In this document: piece after piece, positions 50,293 through 59,052 of the stretch
How the letters are laid out: each line of letters starts with the position of its first letter
Position numbering within the stretch: the first letter of the stretch is position 1
NCBI RefSeq assembly: GCF_013744875.1
Contig: NZ_CP059399.1
Coordinates: 6,820,001 to 6,884,000 of the forward strand
DNA from: Nocardia huaxiensis
Lineage (GTDB): Bacteria > Actinomycetota > Actinomycetes > Mycobacteriales > Mycobacteriaceae
DNA length: 64,000 bases
Reading direction: 5' to 3'
Made by a program: the position numbers and the translations under genes
The notes under the pieces: generated by a model
What the model saw: the letters and a program-made list of their open reading frames with translations, nothing else
What the model was told of the DNA's origin: nothing
Database searches by the model: none

Positions 50293-50745
50293 TCAGACCA
50301 TCAACTGCGCGGCAACCGTAGCCCCCAACTCCCAGCACCGCTGCACATCCGCCTTGCCCGGCGGCCCCGAAACGATCACGGGCGCGGCCACCTTCTCCCA
50401 CCCCAGCCCGGCAGTAATGCCCTCGACCCCCCGCTCGGCCCCCTCGGTCCCCTGATTCCCGTGCATGTAATACCCGAACGGCCGACCCGTCGTGGAATCC
50501 AGGCACGGGTAATAAATGGTGTCGAACGCATGCTTCAACGCCCCCGACATATACCCCAGGTTGGCCGGCGTCCCCAGCACATACCCATCCGCCTCGAGCA
50601 CATCACTGGCCGTCACCCCCAACGCAGCCCGCCGCACCACCTCCACCCCCTCGATCTCCGGATCGGTGGCCCCCGCCACCACCGCCTCGAACATCTCCTG
50701 CATATGCGGTGAGGGCGTGTGGTGAATGATCAACAGCCGCGGCAT
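50293..50745 (-). CDS. Flavodoxin/NADPH-dependent FMN reductase-like protein
   Basis: A 150-residue flavodoxin-fold protein. It begins MPRLLIIHHTPSPHMQEMFEAV (the FMN phosphate loop region) and has GYVLGTPANLGYMSGALKHAFD, typical of WrbA/IsfD-type flavoproteins. It probably carries electrons or reduces quinones in the cytoplasm. The ATG at 50745 was preferred over a start at 50838 because it fits the family N-terminus. Confidence 0.88.
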   Translation of the reverse strand: MPRLLIIHHTPSPHMQEMFEAVVAGATDPEIEGVEVVRRAALGVTASDVLEADGYVLGTPANLGYMSGALKHAFDTIYYPCLDSTTGRPFGYYMHGNQGTEGAERGVEGITAGLGWEKVAAPVIVSGPPGKADVQRCWELGATVAAQLMV

Positions 50746-50821
50746 ACCGACCAGCGTAATCCCGCGTACTGCTGCGGATGTGATTGGCATGAGCGTAGGC
50801 TTCAACCCTACGGAGGTGACA

Positions 50822-51466
50822 GTGACAACGAGAACCACAGCGCGAGTCCCGGCAGAACTGCTGCGGCGTCCACTCCGGGTTCTCCGCCCTCGCGACGCGG
50901 CCGGGATCTACGCCCACCCACGACCGGAGTTCGCTCGGCTTGCCCGCGCGGGCGCACTGCATCGGCTGGCCACCGGCTACTACGCCGCTGTCCCGGATGA
51001 CCGCATCGGACAGTCCTGGCTACCCGAGCTCGAGCCCACGGCACTCGGTATCGCGGCCTCGGACGAAGGCATCGAGACTGTAGCGCTCATGGGTTTGTCG
51101 GCGGCCCGGATCTACGGAGCACTACCGCGCGCGGTTGGCGTAGCGGTTGTCGCCGCCCACCGGCACCGGCCCATTCTGCACCTCGCCGACCGAAAAGCCA
51201 CCGTGCTGTTCGTTCGCCGCGATGTTCAAGTACTCGATATCCAAAGGCACAGTTGGGAATTGGGTACCGGCTGGGTTACGACCATCGAGCAGACCATTCT
51301 GGACCTGGCCGCGCGACCCGAACTCGGACGACTACCCGACGCGGCGCGCGAAGCCGCCCGTGCCCTGCTACCTCGGGCGGACCGCGACCTGCTCGCCGAT
51401 CTCGCCGCCCGCCAACGTCGCAAGCCCACCCTCGACCGCTTGCTCGGAGCCACGTCGAATGGTTGA
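50822..51466 (+). CDS. Type IV toxin-antitoxin system antitoxin, AbiEi family
   Basis: A 214-residue protein. An N-terminal winged-helix-like region (PAELLRRPLRVLRPRDAAGIYAHPRPEFARLARAGALHRLATGYYA) is followed by the AbiEi C-terminal domain (TIEQTILDLAARPELGRLPDAAREA). AbiEi proteins repress their operon and neutralise the AbiEii toxin without direct binding. GGAGG lies five bases before the GTG at 50822. The stop TGA overlaps the toxin's TTG start. Confidence 0.85.
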   Translation: MTTRTTARVPAELLRRPLRVLRPRDAAGIYAHPRPEFARLARAGALHRLATGYYAAVPDDRIGQSWLPELEPTALGIAASDEGIETVALMGLSAARIYGALPRAVGVAVVAAHRHRPILHLADRKATVLFVRRDVQVLDIQRHSWELGTGWVTTIEQTILDLAARPELGRLPDAAREAARALLPRADRDLLADLAARQRRKPTLDRLLGATSNG

Positions 51467-52206
51467 CCGATCATGATGCGCAGTCCGTAGCCGACCAGTT
51501 CGGCGTCGCTCCAGCGCAAGTCCGACGCGACCACCTCATTTCGCATCTCCTGGGCGCCCTCAGCAAACACGCCGGCGATCGAATCCTCTACTTCGGCGGA
51601 ACAGCGTTGTCTCGCACAGTCATTCCCGCCGGGCGGCTGTCGGAGGACATCGATCTGATCGCACTCGACAACAGACAGCGGACGGCCGAGGATCTCCACC
51701 GAGTTCTGGTGACAGAGCTCCGCCGCGAATATCCGGGCGCCACCTGGCAGCCACCGCTGACCACCGTCCACGACACGCAACCGGCCATCCTCTCGACCCC
51801 GGACGGAACCGCCGTGCGCATCCAATTACTCAGCCGCACAGGGTATTCGCAGTGGCCAACCGAGCGCCGCGAGATAGTACAGCGCTACACCGATGCTCCC
51901 CCGGCTCACCTCCTCGTGCCCACCACACCCGCCTTCGCCGCCTGGAAGACGGTGGCATGGGCAAGCCGCGGCGCATCGCGAGATCTGTTCGACCTGAAAC
52001 TGCTCGCCGATGTGGGCGCGATCAACAGTGAGGCCGCAGAGCTCTTCCGCCGTTTCGGCCCCACCAACCGCTATCCCGCGCCCGCCCTCTTCGCTACCCC
52101 ACCGGACGAAAAACTGTGGCTGCGTGAACTTTCCAATCAGACCCGGCTGACCGTCACCGCCGCCCAGGCGCTGCACCACGTCCGCGCTGCGTGGGCCTCC
52201 GTCTGA
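51463..52206 (+). CDS. Nucleotidyltransferase toxin, AbiEii/AbiGii family
   Basis: A 247-residue nucleotidyltransferase-fold protein. The signature YFGGTALSR followed by RLSEDIDLIA (GGxAL ... DxD) is intact, and KTVAWASRGASRDLFDL is the conserved second motif. AbiEii enzymes add nucleotides to target RNAs and halt growth during phage infection. The frame allows only a TTG start at 51463, inside the antitoxin's stop codon (TTGA), so expression is translationally coupled. Confidence 0.88.
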   Translation: MTDHDAQSVADQFGVAPAQVRRDHLISHLLGALSKHAGDRILYFGGTALSRTVIPAGRLSEDIDLIALDNRQRTAEDLHRVLVTELRREYPGATWQPPLTTVHDTQPAILSTPDGTAVRIQLLSRTGYSQWPTERREIVQRYTDAPPAHLLVPTTPAFAAWKTVAWASRGASRDLFDLKLLADVGAINSEAAELFRRFGPTNRYPAPALFATPPDEKLWLRELSNQTRLTVTAAQALHHVRAAWASV

Positions 52207-52274
52207 TCGACTGCAGCAGCATGCGCATCCGAATCGAGGGCCACGACACCCCTGAACTGGCGCGAGCCGGCTCG

Positions 52275-53117
52275 CTATGCGAGCCAGTCCTCCAGGTCGG
52301 GGAGGTCGGTGGCGGCTACGCCGGTGAATTTCGGGGGGCGTTTCTGGAGGAAGGAGGAGATGCCTTCGGCCAGGTCGGGGGTGGTGGAGGCGTGGGGGAT
52401 GGATTTCTTGTCGAGGGCGAAGGCGGCTTCGGGGGTGCCGTGGGCGGTCATGGCTACGAGGGCTCGGCGGATGAGGGCTGCGGAGGTGGGGGCGATGTTG
52501 GTGGCGAGGTCTCGGGCCAGGGCGTAGGCGGCGGGGAGGAGGTCTTCGGGGGTGTGGAGGCTGGTCAGGAGGCCGGCCGACAGGGCTTCCTGGGCGGTGA
52601 AGAGGCGGGCGGTGAGCATCCATTCCTTGGCTTTGGCCAAGCCCACCAGTTGGGGGAGGAACCAGGTGGAGCCGCCTTCGGGGAAGAGGCCGCGGCGGGC
52701 GAAGACGAAGCCGAAGCGGGCGGAATCGGTGGCCAGGCGGAAATCGGCGGGGAGGGTCATGGACAGGCCGACGCCTACGGCTGGGCCTTGGAAGGCGACT
52801 ATGACCGGTTTGTTGGAGTTGGTCATGGGGCGGACCACTCGGGTGGAGGGTTCTTCCCAGGCCGGGTCGGTGAAGTCGCCGATGGTGGGGTCGTCGAAAT
52901 CCATTCCTACGCAGAAGTAGTCGCCTTCTGCGGTGAGGAGGATTACTCGGACTTCGTTATCTTGGTCGGCTGCGGTGATCGCCGCGCCCAGTTCGTCGGC
53001 CATGGTGAGGGTGAAGCCGTTGCGGGCGTGCGGGCGGGCAAGGGTGATGGTGGCGATGGCCTCGTCGACCGTGTAGGTGATCGTCGAATAGGGGGTCGCG
53101 CTGTCGTTTTCGGCCAT
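52275..53117 (-). CDS. Enoyl-CoA hydratase/isomerase family protein
   Basis: A 280-residue crotonase-fold protein. The oxyanion segments ARPHARNGFTLTMADELGAAI and FQGPAVGVGLSMTLPADFRLA are present, with RFGFVFARRGLFPEGGSTWFLP. It likely hydrates or isomerises an unsaturated acyl-CoA. The ATG at 53117 was preferred over one 39 bases upstream. It stands alone, next to the AbiE pair. Confidence 0.9.
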   Translation of the reverse strand: MAENDSATPYSTITYTVDEAIATITLARPHARNGFTLTMADELGAAITAADQDNEVRVILLTAEGDYFCVGMDFDDPTIGDFTDPAWEEPSTRVVRPMTNSNKPVIVAFQGPAVGVGLSMTLPADFRLATDSARFGFVFARRGLFPEGGSTWFLPQLVGLAKAKEWMLTARLFTAQEALSAGLLTSLHTPEDLLPAAYALARDLATNIAPTSAALIRRALVAMTAHGTPEAAFALDKKSIPHASTTPDLAEGISSFLQKRPPKFTGVAATDLPDLEDWLA

Positions 53118-53181
53118 GCCGGATACTCCCGCCGGATGTGAGTCGATGGAATCCAAAGACTCTCAACACATCAGCGGTTGG

Positions 53182-53802
53182 TCAACACCCAGGGGCGGGC
53201 GGCTGACCATGGCAGGGCTGATGCAGTTGGAGGGCTCGGGCCACCGCGCCGAAGTCGGCGAGTGGATCGGCCTGCTCCGGTTCGGCGAGTCGATCGGAAG
53301 GCACCGCGATCGGTGCGCGCGATCCAGGGCACACGACCGGCCCGGGGAGTTTCCGCCAGCGGTAGCGCACGCCGCGAAAATTGCTGTAGAGGGCGATGAG
53401 TCGATAGTTCGGACAGCGCGGCTCGGCCGCGGCGGCGTCGGCCAGAAATGCGCAGGCGTTGAACATGCGTCGCACCTTGGCCGCGTCGACCACCGGATCC
53501 TCGTAGATGCCACCGAATCCCGCCTGCGCGTACAGCGCAAGGGATCCGAGCACCAGGTGATAGGTGATGGCATAGGAATTGCTGCCGTGGCCGGCATGAC
53601 AGACGGCCACGTAGTCGCCCTGACCCTCCACCACCTCGTCGTGATACTCGTCGAACATGTACATGCCGATCGGCGAGATGTCGCGAGTTGCGTACGCCCA
53701 GTTGCTCACTCGCCGCAGCGACGGCATGAAGCACTCGGGAATAGGGGGAATGCCGAGGCGGAGGGAATCGAATTCGGCGCACATGCTGCGATAAACCTGC
53801 AC
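53182..53802 (-). CDS. Hypothetical protein
   Basis: A protein of about 206 residues; a start at 53784 (MCAEFDSLRLG) is also possible. It has conserved-looking segments (YMFDEYHDEVVEGQGDYVAVCHAGHGSNSYAITYHLVLG split by aromatic residues) that suggest a folded soluble enzyme or sensor, with a basic Pro/Arg-rich tail. I recognise no family. The codon pattern and the long segments free of low complexity support it as real. Confidence 0.6.
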   Translation of the reverse strand: MQVYRSMCAEFDSLRLGIPPIPECFMPSLRRVSNWAYATRDISPIGMYMFDEYHDEVVEGQGDYVAVCHAGHGSNSYAITYHLVLGSLALYAQAGFGGIYEDPVVDAAKVRRMFNACAFLADAAAAEPRCPNYRLIALYSNFRGVRYRWRKLPGPVVCPGSRAPIAVPSDRLAEPEQADPLADFGAVARALQLHQPCHGQPPAPGC

Positions 53803-54097
53803 ATCACCAAGATCGCCGGATGGGGCGTGGGTGTTGACAGGTTGCGGGCGATCGATGATCGGTGTTAGTTTGCCGGTGCGCCCCAGATGGGCCTACTCAC
53901 GGAGGTTACGGCTACTTCAGCCACCACACTCAGATCGACATTCCCTAGCGGATTCCGCTGTCGATTCCCTCTCCCCCATTCCTGGGACAGGTGTGTCCGC
54001 CTTCGTTGGCTCGCGAGTCTGCTGAATCCTGAATTGCCGAATCCTGCTGTGGTGCTGCGCCTCCGATCGGAATCTCTCCCCTCGGCAAAGGATCCGC
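53803..54097. other. Intergenic gap, weak signals only
   Basis: Nearly 300 bases separate the divergent hypothetical gene and the DUF385-hemerythrin gene. It holds a TTGACA (53834), a short dyad CGATC-GAT-GATCG (53849-53861), and a direct repeat GAATCCTG near 54020-54045. No coding frame is convincing. Confidence 0.4.
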
Positions 54098-54985
54098 ATG
54101 AATCAGTTTCAACAGTTTGTGATCGACGAGTTCCGCGCGAACAGCGGACGCGTCGGCGGAATGTTCGAAGGATCGACGCTGGCATTGCTCACCACCATCG
54201 GCGCACGAACCGGAGAACAGCGAACCAGTCCACTGGGCTTCTTGAGCGTGCACGGCAGGAACGTCGTGGTGGCATCAGCGGGTGGCAGCACGTCGAATCC
54301 GGGCTGGTTCCACAATATTCGGAAGAATCCACGGGTAACCGTCGAAGTCGGGGCGGAGACGTACGAGGCCATCGCAGCGATTCCACAGGGGGCCGAACGA
54401 GATCGGCTATTCGCCGAGATCGTCTCGCTGGCACCGGGATACGGCGAGTACCAGGCACAGACGACGCGCGAAATACCCGTGGTAGTGCTGCATCGGATCG
54501 ATCCAGCGGACGGGGTCGAACGAGTGAAGGGGTTGGGGGACTTCGTCATCGAGGTGCACGAATGGCTGCGCGGTGAGCTCGCGGCGCTGCTGGAGCAGGC
54601 GCACGCCCTGGCCGACGGCCATGGGGACGCGATCGGCAAACCTCAGCCGGGACTCGGACTTCGGATGCGCACGCATTGTGTCGAGTTCTGCGCCGCGCTG
54701 ACCAAGCATCACACCGGCGAGAGCATGGGCGCGTTTCCCCAGCTGGCACAGCGCTTCCCAGGGCTCGCGCCGACGCTGGAGCTGCTCGGCGCGGAACACC
54801 GGAAGGTGGCGCGGATCCAGGAGGGGATCGCGGAGCTGGTCGAGCGCTTCGTGCCCGGGCACAGCGATCCGCTCGAGCTGGCCGCGGAGCTCGAAGTGCT
54901 GGCAGCAGCACTGGAAGCCCACTTCGCCTACGAGGAAAAGGAATTGGCGGACGCCCTCAATACGCTGGGGGCGGCTCCCGCCTAG
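54098..54985 (+). CDS. Fusion of DUF385 (deazaflavin/F420-type) nitroreductase and hemerythrin domains
   Basis: A 295-residue two-domain protein. Residues about 1-135 are a Ddn-like DUF385 split-barrel (LLTTIGARTGEQRTSPLGFL, NPGWFHNIRKNPRVTVEVG), which in relatives uses coenzyme F420 to reduce nitro compounds or quinones. Residues about 148-290 are a hemerythrin four-helix domain with His/Glu ligands in EVHEWLRGEL, TKHHTGESMG, GAEHRKVARI and EAHFAYEEKEL. The fusion suggests F420-linked electron transfer tied to a di-iron oxygen or NO site. Confidence 0.9.
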   Translation: MNQFQQFVIDEFRANSGRVGGMFEGSTLALLTTIGARTGEQRTSPLGFLSVHGRNVVVASAGGSTSNPGWFHNIRKNPRVTVEVGAETYEAIAAIPQGAERDRLFAEIVSLAPGYGEYQAQTTREIPVVVLHRIDPADGVERVKGLGDFVIEVHEWLRGELAALLEQAHALADGHGDAIGKPQPGLGLRMRTHCVEFCAALTKHHTGESMGAFPQLAQRFPGLAPTLELLGAEHRKVARIQEGIAELVERFVPGHSDPLELAAELEVLAAALEAHFAYEEKELADALNTLGAAPA

Positions 54986-55042
54986 CCTGGTCGACCCGGC
55001 AGGGTCCGGGAGCGAGTCCTTGAATGACAGTGGTTCCACTCT

Positions 55043-55057
55043 TGACAGTTACTGTCA
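55043..55057. promoter_or_regulatory. TetR operator overlapping a -35 box
   Basis: TGACAGT - T - ACTGTCA: perfect 7-base arms. It overlaps the TTGACA -35 (55042-55047) of a promoter with -10 GATACT (55066-55071) that ends 7 bases before the TetR GTG, so the message is probably leaderless and autorepressed. Confidence 0.65.
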
Positions 55058-55078
55058 CACAAGCAGATACTCGCAGAT

Positions 55079-55672
55079 GTGTCACTGAGAGAGCGTCAGC
55101 GCAAGCAGATTCGGGCGGAGATTCAGCGGGCGGCCTTCGAGTTGTTCGCGCGCAATGGGTTCGACGAAGTCACCACGGAGCAGATCGCGGCGGCGGCGGG
55201 GATCTCGCCGAGCACGTACTTCCGGCATGTGCGGAGCAAAGAGGATCTGCTGTTGGATCCGGTGCGGGAGGGCGGGGCGGGGATCGCGGGGCTGTTGGAG
55301 GAGCGGCCGGGGGCGGAGCCTGCGGATGTTGCTCTGGCGCAGTCGATCATGACGCGGTCGACCACATTGGAGACCGCCGATCTGGAGCAGTGGCGGGCGG
55401 CGTTCCGCAGCGCCCCGCATCTGCTCGACCGGGTGGCCCTGATCACCTCCGAGCATCGCGGACGGCTCGTCGAGCTTGTGGCGCAGCGCATGTCGCGCGA
55501 TCCGGAGACCGACAGCAATCCGGGGTTGCTGGTGCATCTCATGCTGGCGGCGGCCGAGTTCGGGTATCTGCAGTGGCTGCGCAGTGGGGATAAGCAGGGC
55601 GCTTCGCTGGCCGTGTGCGTGGAGGGGGCGCTGGCCGCCGTGCTCGACGATCGCTGGCGCGCGAACGGCTAA
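55079..55672 (+). CDS. TetR family transcriptional regulator
   Basis: A 197-residue TetR protein. The helix-turn-helix (about 20-55; TTEQIAAAAGISPSTYFRHVRSKEDL) is followed by a helical ligand domain. The GTG at 55079 has no ribosome site but directly follows a promoter. The flavoprotein gene begins 50 bases later on the same strand and is the likely target; the ligand may be a steroid or lipid. Confidence 0.92.
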   Translation: MSLRERQRKQIRAEIQRAAFELFARNGFDEVTTEQIAAAAGISPSTYFRHVRSKEDLLLDPVREGGAGIAGLLEERPGAEPADVALAQSIMTRSTTLETADLEQWRAAFRSAPHLLDRVALITSEHRGRLVELVAQRMSRDPETDSNPGLLVHLMLAAAEFGYLQWLRSGDKQGASLAVCVEGALAAVLDDRWRANG

Positions 55673-55722
55673 CCGTCCGCAATATGATTCTGCGGCAAGA
55701 GAACACAGAGAGAACAGAGATC

Positions 55723-57420
55723 ATGGACCAGGACAGCACGGCGGGCGAGACCGTCGATCTGATTGTCGTCGGATCGGGGGCGGCCGGGATGGCCGCCGCC
55801 ATCACGGCGGCTCGGCACGGGTTGAGCACCGTCATTGTGGAGAAGTCCCGGTACTGGGGTGGGTCGTCGGCACGGTCCGGCGGCGGGGTGTGGATTCCGG
55901 GGAACTCGGTGCTGCGGCGCGATGCTCCGGCAGACAGCCTCGAGGCGGCACGGACCTACCTCGAACACATTGTGGGCGGGCACGTCGATGGCGAGAAGAT
56001 CGACGCCTACATCGATCGCGGGCCGGAAGCGCTCGAATTCCTCATGGAGAATTCGGCTTTGCGACTGGAGTGGGTGCGCGGCTACTCGGACTACCTGCCG
56101 GAGTCGCCGGGCGGACTGGCCAGCGGAAGGTCTTGCGAGCCGGTGGCTTTCGATGCGCGCGAGCTGTCGGGCGACTTCGCCACCCTGCACCCGCCTTACG
56201 CCGAATCGCCGCTGGGCGTCATCGTCAAGCAGGGCGACTACCGTTGGCTCAGCACCGGATTGCGGCACTGGCGCGGCCCGGTGGCCGGTCTCAAGATCCT
56301 CGGACGCACCATCCTGGGCAAGATCCGCCGCCAGCAGCTGATCGGTTTCGGGTCGGCGCTCATGGCCGAGCTCATGATGGGTGTGCGCGCGGCCGGCGTC
56401 CCGGTGCGCTTGAACACCGCCATGACCGAACTGATCACCGAGAACGACCGCGTCGTCGGTGTCGTCCTCGAAAGCCGGGGCGCAACAATGACTCTGCGCG
56501 CCCGCCGCGGCGTCGTACTTGCCTGCGGCGGCTTCGACCACAATGCGGAGATGCGCGAAAAGTACCATCGTGCACCGGTTTCCGCCGACTATGCGCTCGG
56601 CGCGGAAACCAATACCGGTGACGGCATCAATGCCGCGCTGCGCATCGGCGCGACGGTCTCGTTCATGGGCGATGCCTGGTGGGCGCCGTCGATTCCGCTG
56701 CCGAAGCCGAAGGGCACCTGGTTCGCGCTCGCGGAACGCTCACTGCCGCGCAGCATTATCATCAATGCGCGTGGGGTGCGGTTCATGAACGAATCGCTGC
56801 CGTATGTGGAGGCCACGCACCGCATGTTCGGCGGCGCATACGGTCAGGGCGACGGTCCGGCCGAAAACCTGCCCGCCTGGCTGATTTTCGATCAGACCTA
56901 CCGCAATCGCTATGTGTTCGCGGGCATTCCGGGGCGGCAACCGCTCCCCCGCTCCTGGTTCGAGTCCGGCGCCCTCGTCAAGGCGGACACGATCGAAGAG
57001 CTGGCCGGCAAGATCGGCGTCCCGGCGGACGCCCTCGCCGCGACCGTCACCCGGTTCAACGCGCACGCCCGCGCCGGCGCCGATCCCGACTTCGGCCGTG
57101 GCGTCAGCAAATACGACCACTACTACGGCGATCTCACCAACAAGCCGAACCCGAGCCTGGGCGAGCTGACCAACGGGCCGTTCTATGCCGCGCGCATGGT
57201 GCCCGGTGATCTGGGCACCAAGGGCGGCATCGACACCGACGAGTACGCGCGCGCCCTGCGCGCCGACAACTCGGTCATCGAGGGCCTGTACGCGGCCGGA
57301 AACACCAGTTCACCGGTGATGGGCTACACCTACGCCGGGCCCGGCGCGACCATCGGACCCGCCATGGTGTTCGGCTACCTGGCCGCCCTCGACGCCGCCG
57401 GGGTCACAGCAGCCCGGTGA
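55723..57420 (+). CDS. FAD-binding dehydrogenase, 3-ketosteroid-delta1-dehydrogenase-like
   Basis: A 565-residue flavoprotein of the fumarate reductase/KstD superfamily. The FAD loop is VVGSGAAGMAAAITAARHG, with RSGGGVWIPGNS nearby and the C-terminal motif SPVMGYTYAGPGATIGPAMVFG, which carries Tyr and Gly positions typical of KstD. It could desaturate ring A of 3-ketosteroids, but related enzymes act on other substrates. The ATG at 55723 begins the conserved N-terminus. The stop overlaps a decayed hydrolase gene on the other strand. Confidence 0.82.
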   Translation: MDQDSTAGETVDLIVVGSGAAGMAAAITAARHGLSTVIVEKSRYWGGSSARSGGGVWIPGNSVLRRDAPADSLEAARTYLEHIVGGHVDGEKIDAYIDRGPEALEFLMENSALRLEWVRGYSDYLPESPGGLASGRSCEPVAFDARELSGDFATLHPPYAESPLGVIVKQGDYRWLSTGLRHWRGPVAGLKILGRTILGKIRRQQLIGFGSALMAELMMGVRAAGVPVRLNTAMTELITENDRVVGVVLESRGATMTLRARRGVVLACGGFDHNAEMREKYHRAPVSADYALGAETNTGDGINAALRIGATVSFMGDAWWAPSIPLPKPKGTWFALAERSLPRSIIINARGVRFMNESLPYVEATHRMFGGAYGQGDGPAENLPAWLIFDQTYRNRYVFAGIPGRQPLPRSWFESGALVKADTIEELAGKIGVPADALAATVTRFNAHARAGADPDFGRGVSKYDHYYGDLTNKPNPSLGELTNGPFYAARMVPGDLGTKGGIDTDEYARALRADNSVIEGLYAAGNTSSPVMGYTYAGPGATIGPAMVFGYLAALDAAGVTAAR

Positions 57421-57612
57421 TCAGGTCGGCGATGTAGGTCTGCCCGGCGATGTCGGGATGCAACGGCCACGTCGTAAGCGGCTGCGGGACAATCGGATTG
57501 CTCCGATTGTTCGCAGCCGGTTGGCAGGCGTCGTGGCCGGGTACGTCGCCCGCCGCGCGACGCCGTCGATGCGCTGCGCCAGCTGGTCGACCCCGCCGCC
57601 AACGGGGGTCAC
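57404..57612 (-). pseudogene. Frameshifted remnant of an SGNH/GDSL hydrolase C-terminus
   Basis: Two minus-strand frames join to give an SGNH-like tail: GVDQLAQRIDGVARRA in one frame, then, after a shift near 57550, PGHDACQPAANNRSNPIVPQ and LHPDIAGQTYIADLI in the next. The HPxxAGQ segment holds the catalytic His of the family. No N-terminal GDS motif is present upstream, so only the last third survives. It ends inside the flavoprotein's stop region. Confidence 0.65.
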
Positions 57613-57729
57613 ATCGACTGCTTGACACCCGCACGCAACCCATCCGATGCCGTACGGCAGACCACGAGCGGCGCTCGGCTTGTAGGGTTTCCCTGAGCTT
57701 CAGCACGAATACGAAGGGACGGCGGGGAA

Positions 57730-58245
57730 ATGTCGGTCGAGGTGCTCCTGGACGACTTCGAGAACAAGGACAAGTGGGAGGTCGCCGGGGAGGCGGCGAC
57801 CCACACCCATGTCACGACGTTCAAGGAAGGCGCGCCCACCAAGGAGCCGGGCGTCTACGCGGACGGTGTCGCGGGCGAGGATGTGCGAGCCCTCGCCCTC
57901 CTGGTCCGCAAGGCCACCGACCGGACCGAGATCGAACTGGCCGCCAAGCCCGGCCAGGCGTTCACCGTCAAGGGCGACACCACCGGCCTCGACCTGTGGG
58001 TCCGCTCCCCGCACGCCGCGATCCAGGTATCGGCCCAGCTGCAAGGCGAAGACGGCACCCAGCAGGAAGTCCAGCTCGGCAAGCTCACCGCCGACCGCGA
58101 CTGGCACCGCGCCGGAACCGCCCTCCCACAACCCCTTTCGAACGCCACCCTCACCGGATTGAAGATCCGCGTGACAGAGGTCGTCAAACACGAGGGCGAA
58201 GTCATGATCCTGCTCGACGACCTCACCGTCCGCACCGCCGGATAG
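57730..58245 (+). CDS. Hypothetical beta-sandwich (carbohydrate-binding-like) protein
   Basis: A 171-residue protein without signal peptide. LLDDFENKDKWEV at the start and a terminal VMILLDDLTVRT, with alternating strands between, resemble jelly-roll galactose-binding or CBM-like domains. The motif VYADGVAGEDVRALALLV is in the middle. No catalytic residues are evident. It stands between a decayed hydrolase and a membrane protein. Confidence 0.7.
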   Translation: MSVEVLLDDFENKDKWEVAGEAATHTHVTTFKEGAPTKEPGVYADGVAGEDVRALALLVRKATDRTEIELAAKPGQAFTVKGDTTGLDLWVRSPHAAIQVSAQLQGEDGTQQEVQLGKLTADRDWHRAGTALPQPLSNATLTGLKIRVTEVVKHEGEVMILLDDLTVRTAG

Positions 58246-58250
58246 CGTTC

Positions 58251-59006
58251 TCACTCGAGGGCTTCGGCTCCGAGATCCCGCAGTAGGTCGTGATAGACCG
58301 AATCCGCGTGCAGCGCGAGGACGGCACCCGACAGCGCTAGCGGCACCACCGCACAGACCACCGCCCGGCGTATGCGCGCCGGGCGGGTGGCTGCTGGACG
58401 GATCCGTCGCGCGAGAACCAGTGCCGCCCCGACCGCCGCGGCGATCAACACCGAAAACACCAGCGACCACGTGACATTCGATGGATCAACGAGCTGTGCG
58501 GCGTAGTGGCGGTAGGCGTTCTCGCTGAAGTCGTCACTACGCCGGGCGGCCGAAAGCGCGGTCCATTCGGTGACCATCATGGCGATCCACCAGTACAGCG
58601 CCCCGACAGCAGCGCCCAGCACCACCGCAATGGGCATCAGCAGCGATAGACGACGCTCCCGAATACTCGATGCGGGCACTACCGACAGCGAGCCGCCCGC
58701 CGCCACCGCGAATCCCACGCCGACAGCCAACGGTGCCACCAGCAGCAGACGGCGCGGTGCCGTCACCAGCAAGCTGAGCAGGTTCATGGCCATCGGATCG
58801 AGCATGCTGCCACCGGAACCGAGACTCGTGAAATGCCGTGCACCGATCACGGTGACGAGCACGCCACCCACGGCAGCCACGGTCAGCACGGCGACCAGCC
58901 CCGCCCCCAGCCAGAGCCCGATGGCCCGTAGCCCTTTCCCGCGATCGACCCGGCTGCCGGGCTGCGCCGTCCGGGCCGGGTCGATCTCGAATACCGAATC
59001 ACTCAC
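58251..59006 (-). CDS. Hypothetical membrane protein
   Basis: A 251-residue protein with about five hydrophobic helices (30-55, 80-105, 122-142, 180-200, 210-230) separated by charged loops (SIRERRLS, TEWTALSAARRSDDFSENAYRHY). No known family recognised. It is convergent with the preceding gene, 5 bases away. Confidence 0.75.
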   Translation of the reverse strand: MSDSVFEIDPARTAQPGSRVDRGKGLRAIGLWLGAGLVAVLTVAAVGGVLVTVIGARHFTSLGSGGSMLDPMAMNLLSLLVTAPRRLLLVAPLAVGVGFAVAAGGSLSVVPASSIRERRLSLLMPIAVVLGAAVGALYWWIAMMVTEWTALSAARRSDDFSENAYRHYAAQLVDPSNVTWSLVFSVLIAAAVGAALVLARRIRPAATRPARIRRAVVCAVVPLALSGAVLALHADSVYHDLLRDLGAEALE

Positions 59007-59052
59007 GCTGACACTGTATTGATCAGGTCGGCGGACGTCGCGACGAACCGGA

